Source of the DNA: Suillus spraguei
Taxonomy: Eukaryota > Basidiomycota > Agaricomycetes > Boletales > Suillaceae
DNA length: 64,000 nt
Assembly: GCA_016800925.1 (NCBI GenBank)
Contig: JABCPU010000166.1
Coordinates: 62,001-126,000, forward strand
Direction of reading: 5' to 3'
Of this stretch, positions 45,642 through 56,377 are shown piece after piece (positions within the stretch are counted from its first letter, which is position 1; the number at the start of each line of letters is the position of its first letter). The notes under the pieces were generated by a model. The model was not told the origin of the DNA. It searched no databases and was given only the letters and a program-made list of their open reading frames with translations. Position numbers and translations under genes: made by a program.

Positions 45642-45724
45642 GCGAAGCCTGATGTGGCTCGAACATATGCGAACGACACGTGAAGGCGCCAGAATGAGAG
45701 GAGTGGAGGTACAGGCGAGAGCAG

Positions 45725-46205
45725 ACACAAGCAGATAAGCTCAGGCAAGTGAAAACGAGTGCAGGTGGGCCCAGACAACTTCAAATGAGTGCAGGCAAGC
45801 AGACGAATACAGACGAGTCCATGTGAATTCAAATGAGCGTAGGCAAGCACAGACAAGTCCAGACGAATACAGATGAGTCCAGATGAATACAGACGAGTTC
45901 AGACGAATACAGACAAGTTCATGTGAGTCAAAATGAGCATAGGCAAGCACAGACAAATGCATGCAAGTCCAGGCAGGTCCAAATGAGTGCAGGCAAGTAC
46001 AAACGAATGCAGGCAAGTCCAAACGAGTGCAGGCAAGCGCAGACGAATGAAAGCAAGTCCAGGCAAGTCCAAACGAGTGCAGGCAAGTGCAAAAGAGTGC
46101 AGGCAAGCGCAGATGAATGCAGGCAAGTCCAAACGAGTGCAGGCAAGCGCAGACAAATCCAGGCAGATCCAAACAAGCACAAGGAAGCATAAATGAATGC
46201 AGGTG
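45725..46205 (+). repeat. 10-bp satellite block, copy 1
   Basis: About 48 degenerate decamers of the type GCAGGCAAGT / CCAAACGAGT in tandem. Since 10 is not a multiple of three, each frame cycles through the same words and several frames stay open on both strands. Those ORFs are not genes. Confidence 0.92.
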
Positions 46206-47119
46206 GGTTCAGACAAGTGGAAGCCTTGGAAGTAGAGCACAGTGAGTGTAGTTTGATGCGCACTTACTGTTTGGAAGCCACAGCAGTGGCGCACATTGCC
46301 CCAAATACATCAGGAAATTCACACATTCCTTGACGTGCCCTTATGCGGACTTATTTACACTTAACTGCCTTGGTGAAATTGAATCTACTTGTCCAAAATT
46401 TCAATGTGAATGAATTCAGAAAAAAAAAGTTGAGATATATTAATATACATGTTTTATTGTATTTCGCACTCAAAAAATATAAGATATGCCAGGTGAATGA
46501 TGTGAGAGAGAGCAAACAAGTTTGAGATAAGTGAGTTAAGCTGATTAAGCATGTTAAGGAATGTGTGAATTTCCTGATGTATTTGTAAGCACATTCGGCA
46601 ATAGTCAGACAAATTTAGACAGATTCATACCTGATGTGCAGATGAGTCCATGGAAGTCTGTAAAATCGACATTGATGACAGCCTGAGCCGGCGGCTCAGG
46701 CTTTTCAACATGTCAAGCCGGGCCCTGGGCCGTGGTCAGGCCCTGACTTGGGCCCGGCTCAGCCTGATCAGGCTCGGCTTGGGCCGGCCCACGGCCTGAA
46801 GCTGGGCCGTGCACATCACTAATCGTAACTGGTCTAACCTGGTGGTTGCTACATACAACAGAATCCAAATCTGTTTCTGTTGGACTGTGCAGGATCGAAA
46901 CCTGCTGATGCTGAGCTTTTTTCTACCGGAACACACCTTGATATTCACTCGTCAATAGGTTCTTTAGAGGTTCACTGCAACTGGTCTATCCTGGTGGTTG
47001 CTACAGCAGACTTCAAATCTGCTTCTCTTTGATTGTGTAGGTTCAAAACCTGCTGATAACAACATTTTGTTCCAATCACGACACACCTTGTCACTGATGG
47101 ATAGTGACCTCTCCCTGTG

Positions 47120-47445
47120 GGAATAATGCATTACAATTGTAATTACAAGATACAAGTATTGCCTCATGTATTACCTCATTATAATTAATATTAGTCAGAA
47201 ACATGTTAGATGTTAGAGAGTTTGTTAGAGGATTTGGAGGTTAGTTGTTAGTTGTTAGAGAGTTAGAAGTCAGCTAGTTAGTAGTCAGTAGTTAGTTAAT
47301 GTTAGCTAGGATTATATTCTGTCTTGGTTAGTTAGATGAAGTTAGGTAATGTTAGGTAATGGGTTGGTGTACTGATAGTTACAACAGTTAATGCAATACA
47401 TTAGTCTTGTAACTATCAATCAATTAATGCAATATAATGACAGGG
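47120..47445. repeat. AT-rich stretch with TTAG-type simple repeat and imperfect inverted ends
   Basis: The ends TGCATTACAATTGTAATTAC (47129) and the inverse of CTTGTAACTATCAATCAATT (47404) are loosely inverted. Between them GTTAG words recur many times. It may be a small MITE, but boundaries and target duplication are not clear. Confidence 0.35.
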
Positions 47446-47559
47446 TAGCCTCAGATAGTTTCCTTAGGGTTCATCTTAACTGGTCTTAGCTCTGCAATGT
47501 TAATATTTGCTCCATGGCAACTCTGAGTTGAACTCATACCTTTGGACATGCATCCAAGT

Positions 47560-48560
47560 TGTTACGACCATGCAAAACCAGAGATTAGTAAGAAGTCCTG
47601 GTCTTACATGGGGTTGTACCGGAGGGTTGTAAGTCAAAGGGGCTTGGCCTCAGCTCGTACGCTGTGCCCCTTACCCGAGTATGTGCCCTTAATTTCGGAT
47701 GAAGTCCAAGGGAGAGTTCTGGTGGAGTCCGGATGGAGGGTCTGGATGAACTCTAAGGCAGGATAGCTCGACAGAGCTCCGATGGACTTCCAGATGAGCG
47801 CGGGAATGCGCCGGAACTATTTCCGGAAGGTAGGGAGTAATGGTAACACTACTGGAACAAGTTCCAAGTCGAACAGATGAAGGATGGTCTGCTGGACAAA
47901 GTCCAGGGCAGGATAGGAGCAGAGCTCCGGAGGGAAAGATGATTCATAGATGTCAGAGGATAGGATAGGATGGATCCGAAGGTCCGGAGCTCGGAGGAGC
48001 GGAGGAGCGGAGGAGCGGATGATTGGATGATTGGATGATTGGATGAGCATAGCTCTGTGGATCTTAGAGGAAGTGTTGGCTACTAGAGAGGAGTAGGTCC
48101 GGATATGGTGTAGAGATAGTATAGACTACTCCGGACAAGGTCCGGAATAGAAACAGACAGTATAAGACTACCAACGGTAGAGTCTGAGGTGAAACAGATG
48201 ATAGATGGAGATGGACGAAGTCCGAAAAGATTTATATGACATAGGATCAAAGCTCCGGCCTAGGGAGTGATCCCATAGGCCTGAGTCGGAAGCTTACAAG
48301 GGCCGGAGCCCAAGTGCAAGAACAGAGATGGAGTTATATAGACATGATAACAGGATACAGAGTAATCAAAGGAATATACAGAAGTAGGAACAATGAATCA
48401 GACTAAGGTCTGCAGGAGTTGTACTACAAGTTTATATACTGTAGGAGCATGCCGGAGGGTAAGTACGGATAGTCCGAGGCTATGTCTGAAGCATACAGAA
48501 ACACATTAGTAAGTACAGCGGGACATAAGGCTATGAACTCGGAGATGAAGCTCGTATGAA
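47560..48560 (+). mobile_element. degenerate LTR related to family 2
   Basis: Starts TGTTACGACC and shares with 55604-56372 the block GGCYTCAGYTCGTACRCTGTG (about 47649) and the GTTTATATACTGTA promoter-like region (about 48429). The 3' end is not determinable and no target duplication is seen. It occupies the core between the two tRNA-like arms. Confidence 0.5.
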
Positions 48561-49170
48561 ATACTTATCAAGACGGAGGCAGAGATCACCGAGAACCGGA
48601 AGCACAGAGATACCCAGAAGCTGGAGGCACTTCGCATCTGAAAGTCACGTGGATACATTCCTTCTTCCTTCACTGCCGTCATCAACACATATGCTCCTGG
48701 TCCCTATCCCTTACAACAACTTTGTCATCTCTGTCAACTTTCAATCCCTTTCTCTTGTTAATGTCACCCTACTCTCAATTCACCATCTCAAAACTAATAT
48801 TTGACCCTCGCTATTCTACCAAAACCATACTCATTATACTGCCACTCATTCAAAATTTTGTACTCTTGTTCCTCTCTGTTCTACTCTACCCTATCTGACC
48901 TAATCATCTGGCTCATCCATCGCCGACAACCCTTAATTATTTTCCATATATCTAGCTCATGTACACTCTGGTATCAACAGCAAATTCTATCCTAGATTCC
49001 CTGCTCAAAAAGCACCTTAGAAAGTCCTTAGAGTGTCTCATCTGCTAACCACTCTCGAAAGTATAGTCCTGTTTGCATTCTAACTACGTCGATTCGTCCC
49101 TCACCGCTATCGCCTCTCACCTCTCTTATCTCACTCTTGTTCTGTTCTCTTTTCCCCTTCAAACCACCAC
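48561..49170. other. pyrimidine-rich core, no gene
   Basis: Strongly C/T-rich plus strand with short open frames. No family recognised. Confidence 0.35.
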
Positions 49171-51466
49171 AAGCCTTACATTTGTTGTAGCAACAAATAG
49201 GCTAGACCACTTACAGTGAACTTCCAAAGAAAGCATCCAGAGTGAATATCAAGGTGTGTTCTGATAAAAACCTCGTCATCAGCAGGTTTCAAGCCTGCAG
49301 ACTGCAGTTCAAGAGAAATAAATTTTGATTTTGTTGTAGCAACCACCAAGCTAGACCAGTTGTGGTGAACTTCTAAAGAAACTATTGGTGAGTGAATATC
49401 AAAGCATGTTCTGATAGAAAAAAGCTTGGCGTCAGCAGGTTTTGATCCTGCACAGTCCAAGAGAAACAGATTTTAATTTTTGATTATGTTGTAGGAACCA
49501 TCTGGCTAAGACCAGTTACAGTGAAATTCTAAAGAAACCATCAATTAGTGAATGTCAAGGTGTATTCTGATAGAAAAAAAACTTGTTGTCAGCAGGTTTC
49601 AAACCTGCACACTTCAAGAGAAACATATTTTTATTCTGTTGTAGCAACCACCAGGCTAGACCAGTTGCAATGAACTTCCAAAGAAACCATCCACAAGTGA
49701 ATATCAAGGTGTGTTTTTATAGAAAAAAAAAGTAGTTGTTGGCAGATTTCAAGCCTGCACAATGCCAGAGAAACAGATTTTGATTCTGTTGTGGCAACCA
49801 CCTGGCTAAAACCAGTTATGATGAACTTCTAAAGAAACCATCAATGAATGAATGCCAAAGTATGTTCCAATAGAGAAAACCTTGTTGTAAGCAGGTTTCA
49901 AACCTTCAGTCTAGAAGAAACAGATTTTGATTCTGTTGTGGCAACCACCTGGCTAAGACCAGTTATGATGAACTTTTGAAGAAACCATCTATGAATGAAT
50001 GCCAAAGTGTGTTCCAATAGAAAAAACCTTGTTGTTGGCAGGTTTTAAACCTGCAGTCTAAGAGAATCAGATTTTGATTTTGCTGTGGCAACCACCTAGC
50101 TAAGACCAGTTATGATGAACTTTTAGAGAAATCATCTACAGTATAGGACTGGTCCTTTGCCCACCACATTTGAAATGCATTCCACTTCATAATAACTCAT
50201 TTTTTCGAAAATTGTAGTAGACAGGAATATTCCAATGTACATGTAAATACTACAATGAATTTTTGAGAGCTATCAACGACAATGTTATTGTGTTGTAGCA
50301 AGATCATTGAAAACAGTGTTATCTTTTATTTTACCAGTCCTTTGCCCACCTCAATTTAGATGTCACATCATGCAACACCGTAAATTTGTAATCCAAAAGG
50401 TAATGATTAGATTAAACATGCTTGTGAGATTGATCCTCTTCTTCCCCATTGTCTTCTTGCTCACTCTCATAAACTTCAGGCTGAACTCACTTTGGCCTTG
50501 ACATGGGTTTCTTGATTGCCCCCATCTTTGGTTTGTTCCCACTTGTCAGTGATATGTTGTGTGATAGTGTGAGAACTATGTGTGACCAACTCCCCAAGAT
50601 AAGACCTTTGAAAACTACCATTTTTCAATCTATGTGCTTTGTAGAAGGAACAAAGGAGGTATTCACAAATTTGTTGCAGGTGAAAATGATGTTCAAAGTA
50701 TATACTTTGTAGTGTCCCAGCCACTTTCTCTCAAAAAAAATCATTGATGTACTATGGCTTCCAACAAAATTCACTCAGGATGGAAAAATCAACTGATTTG
50801 TGTCATGCACAACATTGTGGACATCAATTCTTCATCATATACTATACAAATGTCCATTGAGGTCTTGTCTTTAATATCTTCATATATGTTGATATGAAAA
50901 AATGATGAAATGATAAATTTTGCCTGAGGTGGGAAAAGGAGTGGGGGTGGGCAAAGGACTGGTCCTATACTGTATGAACAAATGCCAAAGTGTGTTCCAA
51001 TAGAAAAAAAATGTAGTTCAGCAGGTTTTCGAACCTGTACAGTCCAAGAGAAATAGATTTTGATTCTGTTGTGGCAACCACCTGGCTAAGACTTGTTACA
51101 ATGGACTTCTAAAGAAACAGTCCATGAATGACTGAATGTCAAGGAGTGTTCTGACATAAAAAACCTTGTCATCTGCAAGTTCCAAACCTGTACAGTGGAA
51201 GAGAAGCAGATTTTGATTCTGTTGTGGCAACCACCTAGCTAAGACCAGTTACAATGAACTTCTAAGAAACAATCCATGAATGAATGCCAAAGTGTGTTAC
51301 AATAGACAAAAACTGTAGTTCAAGAGAAACATATTTTGATTTTGTTGTGGTAATCACACTGGTCAGGTTAAAGTCTTTAACTCTTCCACTTGGTGATTCA
51401 CAAGACTTCCCAAGTCGAAGACTTATGGGAACCCTGATTGACACAGCCCAAAAAAATGACATGCAT
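49171..51466 (-). repeat. right arm of the inverted tRNA-Leu-like array
   Basis: Units of about 150 bp in minus orientation, with T-arm complements near 49285, 49440, 49590, 49742, 49892, 50038, 51018 and 51175. The terminal 120 bp (51340-51466) pair with 44620-44770 of the left arm, including AGTTAAAGACTTTMACCTG. The mariner-type MITE 50139-50972 is inserted in one unit. Confidence 0.85.
50139..50972. mobile_element. Tc1/mariner-type non-autonomous element
   Basis: 834 bp with terminal inverted repeats CAGTATAGGACTGGTCCTTT (the right end has one change) flanked by TA (50137-50138 and 50973-50974). Neighbouring units of the host array show the uninterrupted sequence with a single TA. Internal open frames (50503-50712 plus, 50724-50476 minus) show no transposase motif. 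Confidence 0.88.
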
Positions 51467-51859
51467 CAGCAAACTACTTGGTTTTGTACAGAACTGTACA
51501 GAGCTGTACAGTGTGAGAGATGCACAGCTTGGTCCCTTCTGTACACTTCACTACAATAACACTTTATTCTGTCAGTTCCTGTACAGACCACCACAGATAC
51601 CCACTGAAAATGTGCTATGTACAATATTTTGAAACTGTGATCATGTGCTACTGTCTAGTAGCACACCAACCTGTAAAGTTGTACCATTCTGTCCATACAT
51701 GTAAAAAATGTATGCAATCATGAGAATATATTGAATCACAGATAATGTAGAAACATGGATGTAGATACTGGTAGTTGTAAGAGACACTAGCACTACTAAT
51801 AATAATGGATGCATGACACTCAAGAGAATGATAGTTGTAAAAGAGCAGTCCCAATCTAA
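51467..51859. other. short GTACAG-rich stretch, no gene
   Basis: GTACAG words recur around 51488-51510 and 51582, with inverse words later, so it could be a small MITE remnant. No boundaries are supportable. Confidence 0.3.
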
Positions 51860-53165
51860 TCAAGCAGGACCCACAAATGACAATGCATTGATGTGTCCTT
51901 GCTGTTGAGTTTGCAGGACTGCACCCTGCATGGATTTAATCAGCGAAGACCTCCATTTATTTTGAAAAAAAGCTCCTTGCCATCCTTCTGCAGCCCACTC
52001 AAGAAGCTGTTGTATCAACTTGGGGCCATGATATGCATCCTTCATGACATTCTTGAGTTCAACAATCATTGAGAAATAGACAGAGGAGTAGTCTTTGCCA
52101 GGAAACTTCGGAAAATACTTGCCACTGCCATTCTTGACTAGCCCATCAAAGACACAGGTATACTACAAATTTGGCATCAGCGCATTATTAGTAGCATGAA
52201 ATATCAAAAAAAGTACCACAGCGCAAACCGAAGCCAAAGCCTGCAAAGGTAACTCCTCTTGAAATATATCGGGTCTCCTGTGAGCGATACAATACAAACC
52301 AGTGTAGAAGAAAATGATGGCAGCTGCCTTGAGTGCAGGGTGAGCAGCATTGTTGGTTTTCCCAAGCTCATCCACACCATGGCAAAGAAACAAAGACTCG
52401 TCCAACAGTTCCATAGCAGCATTCTCGACTCAGGCAGTGCAAGCTTGAGGAGGCACTTCAGGTGAGGGGATGAGTTTTTACATGAAAGGTGCGATGCTGA
52501 TAGCTATCTTCTTGAGGTCGGAGCGCCAGGTTGATAAGTCTTCATATAGCTAAATAATACTGCATAAGGGATTGAGAAAGTGACAATGAACATACTTACC
52601 AGCTTGGCCATATCAGCCTTGTGATCAGGCCATATACCTAGTCAACCTCATGAGTCAGATATCTCAGGAAAAACAAAAACATACCTGCTTCCACCTCATT
52701 ACCTGCTTCAAGCCACTCTATGAGTGATGTCGTGAGTGCTTTGGTGACCAATAGAGGCAAATCCTTGACAGAGTCTGGGAATGCATTCTTTATTGCATGC
52801 TGGGCATGACACTCTGCTTTTGCATCATCAAGAAAAGTCTTCCACCATGGAGGATACCAGCCGAGTTGGGTCGGCTTAGGGCCTTCAGTTGGTTCCTTAG
52901 ACTTGGCTGATTTGACCTTCTTGGCCTTAATGCCCAAGTCGCATGACTTTGCATTGATGGTTTGAGTCTCCTAGCAACAAATGAGATCAAGCATTGCAGG
53001 GTCAGGGAGGCGCGGACATCCATTGTTCTTGTGATGATGCTGTAGTACATCATCCAGCTTGGTAGGCTTCAAGGAATGGTTAACGAACTCTGTGAAATCA
53101 GAAAAGATGTACTCATTCAGAGCATCATCACTACTAGAGGTCTCATCAATTGCTAATGATCCCAT
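51860..53165 (-). pseudogene. DUF6532-like basidiomycete protein, decayed
   Basis: The minus strand reads KPTQLGWYPPWWKTFLDDAK, then FPDSVKDLPLLVTKALTTSL, then YEDLSTWRSDLKKIAISIAP. After a probable 61-bp intron comes NAAMELLDESLFLCHGVDEL with HPALKAAAIIFFYTGLYCIA, and finally KYFPKFPGKDYSSVYFSMIV. This order (W-rich start, ED..TWRS..KK, GKT..HPA..FFYTG..I) is what I know of DUF6532, a family of unknown function often found near transposons. An in-frame TAG sits before YTCVFDGL near 52163, and frames shift upstream of 52970, so I call it a pseudogene. The upstream boundary is unclear. Confidence 0.55.
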
Positions 53166-53276
53166 TGCAGGATTCTCATCTTCATCTCATGAATGCTGGA
53201 ATCCAAAATCAGATGGTAGAGTGATAGCCTGAGGTTGGGACACTGATGTTCCTTCCTTTGAAAAGCCTGTAACTCG

Positions 53277-53468
53277 TTAGTGACAAATATGATTATTGCT
53301 GGATTGCTCAAGTTGGATCAGGTCATCAAGCCAGGTATTACATCCAGATAATGGCTGACTCATATGGCAAGCAACAGATGAGTGATCTTTGAATCTCTTT
53401 CTGCACGAGGGACAATAACTTGAAGCTTCAGGCATGCTGAAGTCGTCAAGATACAAAGTCCCAAACAA
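53277..53468 (-). pseudogene. zinc-finger N-terminus, Plavaka-like transposase remnant
   Basis: The minus strand reads YCPSCRKRFKDHSSVACHMS with QPLSGCNTWLDDLI. C-x2-C..H..P.S.C is the start of many basidiomycete Plavaka-type transposases. The frame ends at TGA 53277, and the next pieces on the minus strand (53746-53555) are out of frame. No catalytic region remains. Confidence 0.4.
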
Positions 53469-55603
53469 GTCAGACAGTTATACAGGCCTGGCATTTTCCG
53501 ATACTCATTCTTCACAGAGCACAATAATGATTTCTGCTATACAATCCTTATCACTCAGCGCTTCTGGTCTATACTCACAAAATGCTCTCCAGGCCTACAA
53601 CAATAGTGATGAGGACTCTCACGAGCCATGTCATTCAAATCTGCACACCAGTTGTCATAGTGGTGTGTCAGATCTATTGCAATTTCAATGCTATGGTGAG
53701 TCAGTCCTCTTTCAACGTTTTTGTAAAGTCTCAAAAGGATCAGCATTTCAACAGTCTGTCAAAGATTCATCTGATGGTGAAGCAAACCTAATGATGGACC
53801 TTGTAAGAGCAAAGCATGATGTTTTTGGAGCTCAGAAGGACCTTGCAGATTCGATACTATGAGAAAATGAGGTTTTGTCAAGCTTGTTAAAATTCCAAGC
53901 TGACAGTGTGGGGAAGAGGTTGGATGATGCAGACCTTGGACTAGGACATATGCAAGTTGTCTTTAAGAGGCACAGTTGGACTCATCACACTCAGGCCCCT
54001 CTATCTGGACAAGGATGTCTGCACGCCGGTAAGCTCATTGTACTGGTATCTGTTAGCGACTTTGCCAGGCACTAAGGAACTTGAGTGGTGTCTGCGATGG
54101 GCGCTCTATCAAGAGCGGCGACCCGTGCATATCGGTCTCCTAGTATGGAGTGCGCTAGTTGCATTGGTCAGAGGTGGGTGCTATGTGCTGTCTCACAACC
54201 TACATTACAGAGACGAGGTTCTTGACGACGATCAAAGATGTAGAAGTGATGAGCTTCTACGAAGTTTGAATAGTGACAATAAGCTTAATGAAAATCTTAT
54301 CGAAGGAAGTTGAGGGTCGAAGATCAAGTAGATTCAAGTTAAAGAAGTACAAAGGCTATCTGCATATATTTATACGTAAGATTGAAGTGGAGCACGAATA
54401 CATAAGTATCACTGGATTAAGTATGAAGTCAGATAGCCAATAAGAAAATGCATGCTCATAGATGAGTCAGAGGCATATGAACCAATGAATGCACGCATGT
54501 GCGAAAGGGAGTCATAGGTGTGGAGCTGAAGGTATAAAGGTATGAGCCAATGAGGCGATGCACGAGTCATAGGTAGATGCAAAGGAAAAGATAAAAGGAA
54601 ATACAACACCAGACGTAGTCCTTGAGCCAGAGGGCTATTTGTGTGAACCAGGGGATAGCGTGTATTGAAGCGCAGAGGAAGGCGTCGAACGCAACAGAGG
54701 CATTTGAGACACAAGAAGTGCGGGGAGCATAAAGAGCATATATGAGTGCAAGGGGTACCAGAAGAGTGCATGTTTAGCGACGATGGAGGAGGCGAGCATA
54801 GGCGAGGTAGGGAGTAATGATGGCAAGCCAGATGAGGTAGCAGAAGATGAGGATGGAGGCTTTGTCGGGACGAGAGTAGATGGCGATGCATAGGAGGAAA
54901 AATGATAGTAGGGGTGCAAGAAGGTGTTCTTGTAACAGTATCCCAGGATGGACTGGTGTCTGAACACATCACAGACAACTTGGAAAATGTGCGGCATGTC
55001 ACCATCTGGCTTGATTGTTTTTGTTGGTTGGTGCTTTCCTCATTTTGTTTTTATGTTTGACATATGTACTTTGTGAATCCTTGTGATATTGTTTGTATGT
55101 CCAAATTATATGTTGTCACATTGGTTCATAGTTTTCAGTGTGCTACTAGTATGAGCAATGATACAATATTAGCATAGTCTTGTCCTTCATTCACCTCTGT
55201 CAATAGACACATTGTGTCTCTTTGCTTTCAGACCTGAGAAGTGGAAGCCTTGGAAGTAGAGCATGGGGGTCTGGCTTTCTATAGGCACTTGGTACAGCCC
55301 CTCAGTCGCATTATAATGCTCCAAAAGGAACTTTAATAAATTGCACAATACGGCATCAAGCGCGCAATACACAACCTCAAGTGCATGATATACCAGCTAC
55401 TAGCTGTTTCACAATATATAATATGGCCCTCCAGAAGTCTAGATCATCTCTCTGATGAGCCAAGTTTCTTGAAGGGTTTGACAGCCTCCTTACAAGGCTG
55501 AAGAATTTGTCCATTCAGCAAAAATCTATCCATTCCACCACAGCTGTTTCTGGTCCTCCTCACATCTCTTTTGCTTTGTACAAGTTCCTGCATGCACCAT
55601 AGG
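53469..55603. other. transposon debris
   Basis: Open plus frames at 53434-53862 and 53957-54313 have no motif I know. 55005 down to about 54220 read on the minus strand starts TGTTACAAGAACACC and holds a TATA-like TATAAATATA near 54372, so it may be an LTR of another family, but its end and target duplication are not clear. 55235-55380 repeats the hAT-internal block in reverse. 55311-55352 is inverted with 57498-57542. Confidence 0.4.
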
Positions 55604-56372
55604 TGTTAAGACTGTACTCAAGGGTAGAGAGATCCGAAGGGCTTTGGCCTCAGTTCGTACACTGTGCCCCTTTCTCGAGTAATGCCCCTTATTTTAGGGA
55701 GGAGTTATTCGTCCGAAGACCCGGAAGGAGTTGCGTGATGGATCCGGGTGTCCGAAGGTGTCGGATATGATATGTCCGAAGGTTATTCGGAACGTAAGGA
55801 GAGGACAGAGATTAAGGCTAGTTTCGGAATGAGTTCCTAACTAGAAACTAACGGAGATGGACTATCCGAAGATAGAGTCGGAGATATAGACTATAGGAAT
55901 CAATCCTAAGTCTCGGAAGGTGACTTGAAGCGGAAAGTGGCTTAAGTCCGGAAGAGGCAGAATGAGTAGAATCTAAGATGATATTCGAACTAAGGTTCTA
56001 CGGAGATCTACAAGTGGTTTATATACTGTAAGTATCTAAGACGGATAATCAGCAAGTCCGGGACTGAGGGCTATGTACGAAGTGTAACGGAAGTCTATTA
56101 GTTAATGCACAGCGGATCAGTAAGCATGAATCAGAAATGAACACAGGAAACGGATCAGTAACACAGGACGGAAATATAAACAGCCAGAGTACCGGTAGTA
56201 GGAGAAATGACGAAAGGAGATAGACGCAGATGTACACAAGGGAGTTAAGGTGCGAGAAGTGAGTACATTTGGATGGGTGGTCCGGACAGGATCTGTGGAC
56301 CGGACGGATATGGAAACGATCGGATCTGGACGGATATGATCGGATCTGAGATTAGAAGTATGGTATATGACA
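55604..56372 (+). mobile_element. solo LTR, family 2 (plus orientation)
   Basis: 769 bp, TGTTAAGACT to GGTATATGACA, with target duplication ATAGG (55599-55603 and 56373-56377). Contains GTTTATATACTGTA (promoter-like) near 56017. Homologous to 18996-19763 in inverse orientation. Confidence 0.93.
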
Positions 56373-56377
56373 ATAGG

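Larger units (their letters stand above)
45283..46821 (-). mobile_element. hAT transposon, internally deleted, carrying a 10-bp satellite
   Basis: 1539 bp with ends TAGTGATGTGC and GCACATCACTA continuing into GC-rich imperfect inverted repeats (GGGCCCGGCTCGGCC-type). The target duplication is ATCGTAAC (45275-45282 and 46822-46829), the 8 bp expected for hAT. It retains only the C-terminal end of a transposase (45641-45517). The middle is dominated by a 10-bp tandem array. Confidence 0.93.
44620..47100 (+). repeat. left arm of a 6.8-kb inverted array of tRNA-Leu-like units
   Basis: Tandem units of about 147 bp. Each has a D-arm-like TAGC..GCTA, an anticodon-arm-like ACAGA-ATCAAAA-TCTGT (anticodon CAA, Leu), a long variable region, and a T-arm GCAGG-TTYGAAA-CCTGC. 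Clear units have T-arms near 44906, 45042, 46890 and 47036, with degenerate ones near 44764 and 45187. The outer end reads GTGTCAACCAGGATCCCC at 44642 and is matched in inverse at 51444. The hAT element 45283-46821 interrupts the arm. Confidence 0.85.

Noticed and set aside
45741..46294. Long Cys/Leu-rich or Ser/Lys-rich ORFs in several frames on both strands
   Set aside because: They are produced by the 10-bp satellite, which keeps several frames open at once; no real protein signal.
44642..51444. CRISPR-like array from regularly spaced repeats
   Set aside because: Units are contiguous long tandem repeats without unique spacers, and the organism is a fungus.
54409..55005. 198-codon Ser/Leu/His-rich minus-strand ORF
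   Set aside because: Low-complexity reading of a pyrimidine-rich, possibly LTR-like stretch, with no domain and no intron signals.
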